Assembly: GCF_003286085.1 (NCBI RefSeq)
Contig: NW_020825288.1
Span: 3,968,001 to 4,032,000, forward strand
Length of the DNA: 64,000 bases
Source of the DNA: Drosophila persimilis
Lineage: Eukaryota; Arthropoda; Insecta; Diptera; Drosophilidae
Reading direction: 5' to 3'
The first letter of the stretch is position 1; every line of letters starts with the position of its first letter. Positions 32,881 to 43,535 of the stretch are shown here, one piece after another. The position numbers and the translations under genes were made by a program. The notes beneath the pieces were generated by a model. It was not told the DNA's origin. It was given only the letters and a program-made list of their open reading frames with translations, and ran no database searches.

Positions 32881-35800
32881 ACTACGTCTTTACATTGCTG
32901 GCGCCGCCACTGGTGGCGGTGGTGGTGGTTTTTCCCTCTTCCGGACTAAGGGTTGGTTCATTGAGCGCGCGACGACTCGGCCTCAAGGTCGCAGCTCGCA
33001 CACCACTCACTCTCTCGCATACAGGATCTCGCTTCCGTGTCTTGTCTCGTTCTTGTATGCGTGCCACAGCATCGCACACTGAAGCAGCCCCTGCTGCATG
33101 TGTAGGCAGAAGACACGTGTATTGTCTGTCACATACTCGTACACATTCTTTCATGGTAGATTTCGAACCAGGCGAACATAACGTTCGCCAGTGTTCCTGA
33201 GGGTTCCGTTCTCAGCATAATTTCCGACACGCACAGTCGCCCATGTGTGCGCGTGGCTAATGGAATTAGTGTGCGTGTGCGTACGCACACATGTGCGAGC
33301 ATGTGTGTGTGTGCGAGAAGGGGGTGTCGCGTGATTCTTTGATGTGAGGAGGCTTGGGTTGGGGGTGGTTTTCCTAAAAGCTCAACTAAAAAGCTTTTGG
33401 GTGAAATAAAAGCTCGTCGTGGGTTCGTGCCAAGGATAATGGAAATCAGAGCTGAATAAAGGATTATTTCAAATAAAATTAGGTACAAAATATAGTAAAA
33501 TTAAATCAAATTCACTTTAATTTAAACTTAGCCCATATTTAAATATATTAGAAAATATATTGAATCTAAACATGAAAATATTCAATTTAAATGTGAACTT
33601 TCCACTCTCGGTATTCAGTTTCTCAGGGTATTCTTCTCTAGATTCATTCTGAAGTTCTACTCTACCCAAGAACTATGGGCCACTTTTAACAAACGACCTT
33701 CTAAGACTCTCTTAGTTCGCCCTCTTATTTTGCTGGTTATTTCTGCTTGTATCTCAATTAATTTTAAACAAGCTAATATACAGTTCGATTGGAGCCAAGC
33801 CTTTCCGTTGGCTTGCCTTATCAAGCTCAATAATATTAGCCATTTGTTAAATTGTTTGCACGATAAGCGTCGTCGAAACATCAACTCAACTTTTCAATGG
33901 CAAACAGAACGGAACAGGACAGAACAGCAAACAAGGACAATTGAGTGCCGGCCAACACTTTAAACAAAAAGGGCAGGCCGAAATGGAGAGGAGAGCCAAG
34001 GCAAGAGTCCTGGACAATGACAATCACAATGATGATCACAATGATGATGATGATGATGGCACTTGTCATTGTGTGTGATGTTGCTACTTAAAATTGCTTT
34101 TATATACACACTCACATGTACGAGTACATACGTATCTGCCACTGAAAATCGCACAAAGCACAAAGCGACAACAGCGGGAAGACAACTTCATAGATAGCCG
34201 AGTTGTCATTGCGTGTTTGCAACAAACTGGCGACAAAGCTTATCTCAGATGGACACACACAAAGAGTCACAGTCGGAGTCAGCGCCAGCGCCAGCGCCAG
34301 CGCCAGCCACTCTTTGAGTCGAAGAATGACAAAAGGGATTCCCGGCAGGCGAACGGAGGATGGAAAGATGAGATCTCGCTGGCCACTCGAACAGCTGGTC
34401 CCATTTTGATAGTTTCGTAATTAAACCCGGCAAGTGGCTCTTAAGTGACCTGAAGGAGGATCTGTCTGCTGTCGTTCCTCAAATGCAAGTCATAAATTTG
34501 ATTGTCGTTTCGTTTGCGCAGGGCTGCCTCGCGTCTATCACGGCATGCCCCGGCCCAAGGACCAGGCCCAGGCGCAGCCCTGCCCTGCCCTGCCCATCCT
34601 TGACTCCGGCCATAGTTTGTCGCTTATCTAAAGTCAAAACAATTTTCATATATTTTCCAGCCAACAGCCAGTTACACGGCGAGCTTTTCATTGTCCACCG
34701 ACATGCCATTCCGCAATTAGCATTGGCGTACTCGCAACTAATTTGCGCTGCGGGAGTCCTGTCCTGTCCTGTCCCGTCCTGTCCCGCCTGCACCCACATG
34801 TTAATTAACAGCTAGCCCGGCCAGCGGCCAGAGCGGCCATCATTTGTACTTAAGTTGAATTTTATTTTGTGAACAATTATGCTAATTTGTTAAATAAATA
34901 GGCACACGCACTGCAGAGTAATGCTTGGAAAATGCTGGCTTTTCCGCTCAAGTTAAGTTTTATGGCGAGTTTTTTTATTTTATTGCCAGCTCGAAGACTC
35001 GAACAGGCAGACAGACCAGACAGACGGACATGGCCGATGGTCATTCCAATTAAGTTTGCGTTTGCCATTTAATTACTCTAATATGCTAGCCTGCCAGCCA
35101 GTCAGCGTCAGCCAGCCAGCCAACTGAATCAACCACCTCCGCCCTCAAATGATTTTCCGTGTATTTGTGCGCGTGCCGAGCATGAAAATTAGTTTGTACA
35201 TTTCCCTGTTTCCCTGGCCGGACGAGGCAGCCAGGCCACACCTCGAATTGATGGCGCCATTTGTTTTGAGCCGCCATTGCTACCAAGTTATCAAAGCTCC
35301 CTTTGACACCCACATTCATTTGTCAAGCCGTCGCCCCAATCTGAATCTGTGCCACAGCGAAAATGGAATGGACTGAAAAACAAACATCCAAGAGCACTGG
35401 CAGCAACAACAAGTTGCCTACTTGGCGGCACATTTAATTAGTTTTAACCTTACGCATTGGTATGCAAAGCAAGGGCACAACTTCGTCGTGATTATAAAGT
35501 TTTCTGTGGCAGAATTGGATGGCTGTCAGTCAGGGGCCAAAATCAAATCATAAGTATGATAATTTTGCACTGACCAAAAAACCGAGAACCAATCAGAGTT
35601 TCTATCAACTGGAATCCGGCGAAATTGACTGACAAAAAAGGGAGCAATAGCCATGTGGAGAGCAGCGACGGGTAGGGATCCCTACCCTGCCAGCAATGTC
35701 CTCGACCCATACTGAAATCAAAGCAGCACAAAACACAACAAAAAATAAATAAAAGTTTAAATGGAAGGGAACACACGCCGTCTAGAGCGATGTTGACAGG

Positions 35801-36500
35801 GAAATGTGAAAAGCAGCAAACAGCATCAAAAGTTTTCCTTCCTTTTCGAGTCTAGTCCGGCGCCTTTCATCTTTTGGCTGCCACTGCGCCCTGCCCCCTC
35901 TGTGGAGGGGAAGCCAATTTTTGATTGCAACATTTTGCACCAAAGGCGAAATACATGCTGCAGCACAGGAGTGGAGCAGGAGCAGGACCAGGAGCAGGAT
36001 GCAGGACACAACACACAAACGAAAGATGTTAATGCTAATTTTAATATTTTTCGTGACATGGCGTTCACTTTGAGTGTGCCACAGCTTTTGTCGTTGTTTG
36101 TCTAATTTGTGTATTCATCCGCTCACAGATACTCGCTTCTCTCTCACAGATTCCCACATGTATTGGTGCACACATATTCAGTCCCTCTCGTCTCGTAAGT
36201 GTAGTTGCCCCCATGCCCATGCTCGGCAGGCTCTTTGGCCGGAAGCGACAAGTAATTTTACTTGGAAAAATAAATTTCACAGTCTTCTCTGGCTTTGTGC
36301 TGCTCATGAGATTTTCTCTGTGTGTGTGTGTGATGGTGGCCAGAATTTACTGTTAAACTGATGTCACTTTATTAGTTTGTAGGGAACACAAATGCTCTCG
36401 ATTACTTCACGATTTGTACTTCAAATCGATTAAAAAATATTTGTGAGAAACGCAGATGTCGTCCACAAAAACTTTCTTGTTTAAACTTAACTTTGATTTG
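32881..36500. other. non-coding DNA
   Basis: No supported gene. A 16-bp GTGTGCGTACGCACAC palindrome (33275-33290), an AT-rich block (33460-33640), a GAT run (34030-34057), a CGCCAG array (34281-34307) and CCTGT repeats (34757-34785). Confidence 0.5.
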
Positions 36501-36527
36501 ATGAAAATTTTGACGAATGTCGTCCGG

Positions 36528-36790
36528 CAGTAACATGTCCAATACGATGAAAACGATTGGCAGAAAGCGTGAGGGATATTTTTGCCACTTCCCTCCGCAA
36601 TGGGATATTGAATCTTAAGGTCCAGGGGACCTTGAGTGGCATCCGCGACCAGAGATCATAGAGGACATTATCTCTGGAGTGACACCCAAGGAGACACCGA
36701 ATGTGTACTTTAAGGACCAAGGGAATTCGAGTGGCAGCTACGATCAGGGATCTGCCACATGGATCATATATTCTGTGTATACAATAGTTT
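36528..36790 (+). pseudogene. decayed coding relic with a repeated peptide
   Basis: Two related stretches begin at 36617 and 36712. Translated, they read KVQGTLSGIRDQRS and KDQGNSSGSYDQGS, a clear internal peptide repeat. The copies are 95 nt apart, so they are in different frames. One reading frame through the area is interrupted by TAA at about 36614. The remaining text (for example EDIISGVTPKETPNVYF) looks protein-like. No family recognised. It may be a degenerate gene or transposon fragment. Confidence 0.3.
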
Positions 36791-37882
36791 ATTTATTCGA
36801 TTAGTTTAATTTATTTCTTCATCATGGAAAATTGAAATTGAAAAAGTTGCTATAAAAACATGCATACCATCCAAATCGATAGATAAAACCTTTAGGTACA
36901 TTTCTTTATGGTTTCTATTGGGTTAATTCTATTGGCCCGGGTGATTTATTTAAATGTAACTTTTTGTAGTTAGAGGCAAGGAAGAATGTTCAATGACAGC
37001 AAGGATAATTTAACTCTCATTGGAAATTATGTATATTGTATGACAGGTTGATGCAAATGATTATCTGATATTGACGAAATGTGGCACAAACGTAATATAA
37101 TTTTAATTTTTTTCCAAAGTGCTGCTTTGCATTTCGAATGAGCTGGAAGAACAAAAAAAAAGGCAGAAAGAAGTCTGGGAGGACTCTGAGCTTATTTTCC
37201 AAGCCATCAACTGGCGGGGGGCATGAATGAGGTCTCCAAGCTGCGTGCAGCGACTGACAAAACAAATAAACTTGCTGGCACTTCATATGCTGTCCCTGTA
37301 CCTGTCGCTGTCCCTAGACTGGAGCTGGGGCTGGGACTGGAGCTGGGAAGGGACAGGACACACACATTTGGTATGCATAAGCAGTCCTTGCATACCTTAC
37401 CTTGCCTCTCACATTATCCAAGCCAAGGAGACATTTTTCCATATTTTACACAACAAAAGCAATGCCAGACGCAACTTTTACCTCAACTTGCTGTGACATT
37501 TTCTCGTATCTCTTTCGCTCCTGCATACTGGGTCTGGTATGCCGCTCTCTTTCGTCTAACAACCGACCGCAATTTCAAATTTAATTCGCCATTTTCAGCA
37601 GGCAGGCAAGGCAGCCCAACCACCCATCCATTGGCCCAACCTCCCATTCGCCCATCCGCCCATCCGCCCATACTTCCATCCACCCACTCAACGCCATCTT
37701 GTGGCTTTCTTTGCCTTTGTATGCTGTAGTTGTTGGTGGTTTCCTTTTGCTTTTTATTACGTTTGCTCGGTCGGCCCCCTCCATTCCGCCCCATCCGCCC
37801 CCGCTGCCATGCCGTTGTTGAAATGTGGAAATTCCTGAAGACATTTTACTTTGCAATTTCCTTACGAGTCGTTAAACATTTC

Positions 37883-37914
<32 letters not shown>

Positions 37915-40900
37915 GACCAGAGTAAGTCCATAACAACAACAACAGCAAGCCAAGCGCCGGCAAAAGTTAACAAAACTAATTTAAAAATTCAAATTTGCTT
38001 TCCGTTTTTTATATGCATCACAAACTGTGCATTTATATGGCTGGGTAAGTGTGTATGCCTTAGTATATGTATATGTATTAGTGTGTGTGTGTGTGTGTGT
38101 GTGTATGGAATGGCTGTCTGACATTTTGTGGCCTGGTAATTTGTATTCTTGTGGCTTTATTGTTGATCTTCTTGTTACATTTGAGTTTTTCTTTTCTGTT
38201 CGATATTCGAGGATGGAATGAATTTTTTTTTGTGAGTGGAAAATACGAAATAATTTATTGGCATTCGAGAGCTGGAGGCAGCAGCCAAAAAATGTGTGCA
38301 AATATATTTTGAATTCAATTTTCTGTATCCCACTCCACTCCCACTGCCTCTATCTACATCCGAATTGGTAATGGAAATTCGTACGCCACAAACTTAATTA
38401 TGCCTGAAATTTATGCAAGCATTTGGCAAATCTCTAAGGCAGAGAACACTCAAACGACAACAAACTCCACTCTCAGAGCTGCAAAACATGTGATCATCGT
38501 TGAATTAATGCAAATTTCGGCTCATTAATATCAATCAAATGATTGATAGCAACAGCCTAGCCGCACCCTGGCCTGTGCTCTGAGTCCCAACCCCTCTGAG
38601 CTATTAATGAATCCTTTGACAATTGTTACATTAATGTCAATAAGCTGCACGCACACACAGCGATTTCCGGGCATTTACATTTGTTCGAGTTTCTGTATCT
38701 CATTGGGCCCGCACCCCTTTTCTGTCACAATATTTGTTTGACTCGTGCCACTCCACTCCATCCCACTCCACTCTAAATGATGATGATCCCTATCCGGGTC
38801 GGGTCGGGTGTGGGTTCCTGTGGCTGCCCAACCACAGCACAACCTTCTCTGCGCAATCTGTCAAAGTTTAGATACATTCCAACTGTCTCATCAATCAATT
38901 TCATTTAACCAATTGTCACTCAGGCATTTTATTTGGCTTTGCCAATTCGAAAAAGAGGGTTTTTATCCGGAAAGGGGATAATTTCTGGCCACAGCTAAGA
39001 CTAATTCAAATCATTTAAAGGGGTACGGCGGGGGAGCTTAATTACAATATATTATTGAGTGCCTAGACATGGGAGTACAAATAGTTGTAAATGTAGATTT
39101 AACACAATGTTGACACTATTAGAGGCCAATAACGGGCCAATAATATATGTACACGAAAGCTTACGGCAATGCCAGCAAATTTGCAGCAAATTAAAGGCCA
39201 ATTAACCCATCAGCCGATGTCCTGACAGGACATTGGCTAACGAGCCGCTGACTGCACACGCAATTGCAATTATCAAATTAGAGCTGGGCGGGGCCGCGGC
39301 AGTCAAACAATTCCATATACAAATAATAATAAATTCGACTTGGAAATGCAAAACACACACACAAATACAAATACAAATACAAATACGTATGGATGCACGC
39401 GTAATTATAATTGAAGCACTCGGAGTGCACTCGAGGCCCGGGGCTAGTGGCGATGTCGGTGTCGGGGCAATATAATTAAGTTGTTGACCTGACCCGACTT
39501 GACCCGTCGCATCGGACATATGACAGGCGCATAGGCCTCTGTTTCTGTGTCTGTGTCTGTGTTAATTAATATGTTTGCCCACGAAGATGTTGTACAACAG
39601 CGGCCTGGGTGTGTCATCCCCTCCTACACTTCCACATCTTTAAGTATACCCCTTGATTGCCCGCTCCTCAAAATGCATTTAATTTTCCACTGATATGGAT
39701 CCTCCCTGCTATTTTCAATGCGCCTGCTCTCTGCCCTCGTCATAGCTTATTAAACACACAGTTCGGGGGACAGTCCGGCAGACAACCCCCGTGCGCCCCA
39801 TTTACCTGAGTGTTTCCTCGAGCACGCGCCATGAAAATTTTCAAAAATTTTCAACATATTTCTGTGGTTTTCCAGCCCCTGACGTTTTTATAGTCTCTTC
39901 TCAAATTGCTCTAATTCGTTAAGTTATAAAACTGGCCGCCAGTTTGGCACTCCGTCAAAAGTTTTCGAAGCCATTTACTTTTATTGCCAGCCGCCGGTCG
40001 GTCAATGAACCAGCCAGCAGTTCCAAAAAGGACTCACACACGAAAAGGACGACACATGCGTGCTAATCTCTAATTTGCTAGACGATCATTGTCATAGTGT
40101 ACGGGCATAGCCCCTGCCCGTCTACTCCATCACACTCGTACATATTCATGGGCTGACGCAGCAGGACAGTTGAGAGAAGGACCTTGTATCATTCGTATCC
40201 TTTTAATTGCCAAAACTCGCCGTGTTTCGAATTTCGGTATCTAAAGTTGTTTTTCTCATTTTAATGGCGCTATTTTCATTAGGCAAATGTATGTTTCGGA
40301 CTTTTCCTTTATTTTTTCCCGAATTTTTTGAACATTTTTTTCTGTAGATCCCCGTAAATGTGTGCCGCTCATTAGCATATAAAATGTATTGACGGGTGGT
40401 GGAAGGGGCGAAAGGAATTGTCCTTTAGCGGCTGTCTGTGTGTTTGTGTGTTTGCATATACAATCCACATTTATTGCATATTCATCATTTTAATTGCTTG
40501 TTTTCATACTAAATGACTCGATAAGGCTTTTAGGGTTATTAGGAGGAGATGCGACCCATGTCCTGCGGTTGCGAGGATGGGCCTGGTATCCAGTCGGCGA
40601 CCAAGTGAGGGCTAAAGGGCCAAGCAAATGAAATGGAATCCGAGTACCAGATCCAAACAGAGTTTAAAAGGAAACAAGAGGAGCAAAACAAAAAACCAAT
40701 TCACGTAGAAAAGTGCAAAGTATACGACGACGATGGTGGCGCCAAAAGTGCGGGGGGGACGGGTGCAGCGGGAGTCCGGATATGATTACTTTTTCTTTTG
40801 TTTCTCAGCTTTCTGAAGGGGCGTCGAGGGAGCTGAGCTGCATGGCTGGGAAAGAACAAAGAAATTACTTTGCCAACGAGTGAACGGATATGAATAAAAA

Positions 40901-41030
40901 AGTGATCAATGCAATGAAAATGATTGTCTGCTCATTCAAGCGCTCCCATCCATCCACGCTTCACAATCGAGCGCACAAAGTACGAAAGACAGCCAGAATC
41001 AAAGATGAAAGTTCTAAGAGGTTGCAACAC
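36791..41030. other. non-coding DNA
   Basis: No supported gene. CCATCCGC repeats (about 37645-37685), a CCAG array (37884-37914), a TG microsatellite (38082-38104), ACAAAT repeats (39359-39385) and a Su(Hw)-like TTGCATACC (37388-37396). Confidence 0.5.
37884..37914. repeat. CCAG microsatellite
   Basis: About seven CCAG units. Confidence 0.9.
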
Positions 41031-41036
41031 TTTAAT
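41031..41036 (-). terminator. candidate poly(A) signal (ATTAAA) of the Cys/Gly-rich gene
   Basis: ATTAAA on the minus strand, 100 nt downstream of the stop codon at 41136. Confidence 0.35.
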
Positions 41037-41135
41037 AACGGGGAAAACATAACATTTGACAAGCAGGAATTCAGCTGGGAGGTCTCCTCACTTCCCAGAC
41101 TTCAGATAGACAGTGCAGGACTCCCGTAGAGCTGG

Positions 41136-41351
41136 TTACTTGGGGCAGCCGCAGCTGGAGCCGCCGCAGCTGGGGCAGGGATTCCGGCAGGGTTTGGCAC
41201 CACATCCACCTGTCCGGACGCCACCGCAGCCGCAGGATCTGCACTGAGGCTTTCCACATCCGCAATTGGGCGTCTCGGGCTCGCTGACACAGCAGGCCTG
41301 GGTCAGGCAGATGGCCACAGCAATCAGGACGAATAACTTAAGATTGAACAT
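41136..41351 (-). CDS. small secreted Cys/Gly-rich protein, 71 residues
   Basis: Single-exon ORF. Residues 1-19 are a signal peptide (MFNLKLFVLIAVAICLTQA). The mature part of about 52 residues has some 16 cysteines, with Gly, Pro, Ser, Lys and Arg in motifs such as CGCGKPQCRSCGCGG and CGGSSCGCPK. There are few bulky hydrophobics, so it is probably disulfide-crosslinked and secreted. Support for it being real: a TATATAA box at 41410-41416 placed about 60 nt upstream of the ATG, a short leader, and an ATTAAA about 100 nt past the stop. Composition recalls fly salivary-glue or male-reproductive Cys-rich proteins, but I do not recognise an orthologue. It lies 1.6 kb from a Kazal-like secreted gene on the same strand. 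Confidence 0.75.
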   Translation of the reverse strand: MFNLKLFVLIAVAICLTQACCVSEPETPNCGCGKPQCRSCGCGGVRTGGCGAKPCRNPCPSCGGSSCGCPK

Positions 41352-41409
41352 GATGATCGGCTGACTCGGAAACTCGGAAACTGTTGACTATGCTCCCTCT
41401 GGTGGCTCG

Positions 41410-41416
41410 TTATATA
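41410..41416 (-). promoter_or_regulatory. TATA box of the Cys/Gly-rich gene
   Basis: TATATAA on the minus strand, about 60 nt before the ATG at 41351, implying a start of transcription near 41380-41388 and a leader of about 30-35 nt. This arrangement is typical of highly expressed tissue-specific fly genes. Confidence 0.55.
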
Positions 41417-41982
41417 GGCGACAAAATGGGTCAAAAGTTGTATTTGAGCAGATGGTGGTTTTGGTATTTCGGTTGTTTTTGCTGATTAATTTGTAAGTAA
41501 ATATACTGTATCGATACCAGATGTACTCTGAAGAATACCTTTTCATACGATATTTATAGGTAACATCAGGCAACTGACCTTATCGATTGGATACTGTCAA
41601 GTTCAAGGTAACCAAGTGGTAAATTGGCAAACTTTCTTTGATAACGCATCTCCAGAGGAAGAGCACACAATACGAATTGTATTTACCAATGATCTAATAT
41701 ATTTAATTAAATATGTTAACAATTATCTGACAAATAAGGTTTAAAATATTAACAATAATGAAATATATAGGAGAGGAAAAAAGAAATCAATTTTGCAAAT
41801 TTAACGATATGACATACTGGTAAGGGACCATTCAGGGGGACATTTCAGGGGCTAAGGAATGGTAGAGGGTGTTCTAATTTTGAGATAGCGACCTAAATTA
41901 TTCGATATTCGTTCTAGGGAGAAAAGCAATAGTATAGTATAGAAATATGTGAATACTATGTATATATTTTATGTATTATATT
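41417..41982. other. AT-rich spacer
   Basis: AT-rich sequence between the Cys-rich gene promoter and the decayed Kazal-like copy. Runs of ATATA and AATAAA-like words; no gene seen. Confidence 0.6.
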
Positions 41983-42200
41983 TTATTTAATGAACAATTT
42001 CTTAATGGTCCTGTCCTCAGCTGAATATTTCAATAGGTGACACAGGATCCAAAAACCATTTAGTTCCAATGCAGCCTGGCTTTCTGTTTCATCCACAAGC
42101 AGCTGGCTTGGGAATTGTAGAATTTTTGATGAAAATGGGCACATGGCTTCAAAATGTATAGCATCGGGTTGGAATAAAATTAACATTCTGTCTCTGGCTC
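41983..42200 (-). pseudogene. possible decayed Kazal-like paralogue
   Basis: An open frame ends at 41983 with the peptide LCHLLKYSAED. This closely resembles [11 protein letters not shown] in domain 2 of the neighbouring Kazal-like gene (L-C-x-L-x-K-Y-S-[AS]-E-[DN], preceded by F-x(3)-C). The 13-nt word GAGCCAGAGACAG at 42188-42200 also matches that gene's leader. An AATAAA follows the stop. No signal peptide or convincing first exon is visible, and the other cysteines are missing. It is most likely a relic, or one exon of a gene whose other exons I could not find. Confidence 0.3.
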
Positions 42201-42265
42201 AGCCTCGACCTCTGGTTCCGGCTCTGGCTCCGACTCTGGCTCCGGATCTGTTTATGGCTCTGGCA
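42190..42265 (-). repeat. GAGCCA-type imperfect hexanucleotide tract
   Basis: The minus strand reads as imperfect repeats of GAGCCA/GAGTCG. One frame encodes an acidic Pro-Glu repeat ending in Cys-stop (PEPESEPEPEPEVEAEPE), preceded by an AAACAG that could act as a splice acceptor. A coding origin is possible but unproven. Confidence 0.4.
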
Positions 42266-42919
42266 CTGGCTCGGATTATTCTTGAATCAGAGGCCTTACG
42301 TTAGAAACTCGCAGAAATTCAAGTAAAAGAAATACTAATTGAATGCTAAATATTTTATTGCAATGAAACGATTACAAAGACTATGGATATGAACTGATTA
42401 AGATTGTGTTTAAACGGCTTGCGCCGTGACTTTTTATATTAAACGAAATTTATTATTTGTCCAGATGGGGTTTACGCGATGTCTACATAATGCTTAAGTC
42501 AGTAAACAATGAACTTGAAAATGTTTGCAGAATGTGCATTGAAAATTTCAGGCGACCACATGTTTGACTTAATGAACCGAAAAATATTCGAATGGGAAAG
42601 AAAGCTTTTACTTTTTCATCTTTTTAGCTCAAAAACAGGCTAGACTAAACTCAAAACAGGTAATTACAAATGCGAGTACAATTTTAGGCAGGGATAAGTG
42701 CCCTTTCAGGCTACACCTAAATGTAGGTAATCGCAGCAATCCTCGGAGAATTTTATGGTAGATTGAAATAGTAGATTGTAGTAGTTTTTTAAGTGCAGGG
42801 CATTTACTTCGGATATGTATTGTATGTTAAATGGTTTGTGATAAGGTAAAATTAAAAAACAAAACAGCATGGGAGTCGTCAATGTTGCAAGTAGTTGATG
42901 CTTCCATCGGGAAAGATTC
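42266..42919. other. spacer downstream of the Kazal-like gene
   Basis: AT-rich, no supported ORF. An AATAAA on the minus strand at 42354-42359 and weaker AGTAAA/AATACA variants at 42803-42821 could end the Kazal-like transcript. Confidence 0.5.
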
Positions 42920-43477
42920 CTAGCAGATTCCAATTGTGTAGCTGATGTAGGCTGTAAAACGATCACACATATTGTAGAAGACTGTTTTCTGTAATTTCGA
43001 ATTTATCTTACGCTTTGAATTTTCAGAGGAGTATTTTTTCAGCGCACAGAGATTCTTGAACTGTTGGTTGACGAGGTTGCCAGGCTTGCCATTGCAGCCG
43101 CATGGGGCTGGTTTCGGGAACTTGGCCACCACTGGTAATCCAATAAGGCACTTCTTCGGAATAAAACTTCGGCATACCTTCTCCGAAACAATGACAAGAG
43201 CTATCGACCGATAATGATTAGGTTATTTCTGGCAGTGCCACAAGATATTCCATAGAACTTTACGGGTTTTTCCGGCCTTCTTTCTGCGAGCATTCTCCTC
43301 GCCCAGGAGGCAAGCGTTCTGGAAGACACGGCAGGTGCAGTCCTCGAGGGCCCAGGTGTAGCCTCTTAGGTAGAGATTGCATGTGCTGCAGGGCTCCACC
43401 GGCTGGGGCTTGGGCAACAGAATGGTGGCCTGTACCACGACCAGGAGGGCTGCAACCAGAAATATCGACTTAAGCAT
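42920..43477 (-). CDS. secreted two-domain Kazal-like protein, three exons, 144 residues
   Basis: Reconstructed exons: 43264-43477, 43012-43200 and 42920-42951. They are separated by introns of 63 nt (GTAAAGT...CTAAT...GATAG) and 60 nt (GTAAGAT...TTTTACAG). Frame is kept; both introns are phase 1. Signal peptide residues 1-17. Domain 1 spans Cys30-Cys81 (Cys30, 33, 47, 49, 56, 81) and domain 2 spans Cys89-Cys144 (Cys89, 105, 107, 123, 144). Both have the Kazal-type F-x-N-x-C-x-L core ([16 protein letters not shown]) but lack the cysteine three residues further on, so this is a degenerate Kazal fold, perhaps a protease inhibitor or a seminal-fluid-type protein (inference). Without splicing, the first exon would stop at residue 84. 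A TATAAAAG box lies upstream. Fast-evolving; orthologue not recognised. Confidence 0.7.
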
Positions 43478-43527
43478 CTTTTTGGTAAATGTATGATAAC
43501 TGTCTCTGGCTCTGGTTGTGGTACGCC

Positions 43528-43535
43528 CTTTTATA
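43528..43535 (-). promoter_or_regulatory. TATA box of the Kazal-like gene
   Basis: TATAAAAG on the minus strand, 51 nt upstream of the ATG at 43477. The expected transcription start is near 43500, in the leader that begins with the GAGCCAGAGACAG word (43500-43512). That 13-mer is repeated in front of the possible paralogue at 42188-42200. Confidence 0.65.

Noticed and set aside
37223..37729. 168-codon plus-strand ORF
   Set aside because: The end is Pro/His-rich from a CCATCCGC repeat; no domain.
43223..43477. An 84-residue single-exon secreted protein
   Set aside because: Its end lies inside a well-formed 63-nt intron; the spliced product is a longer, two-domain protein.
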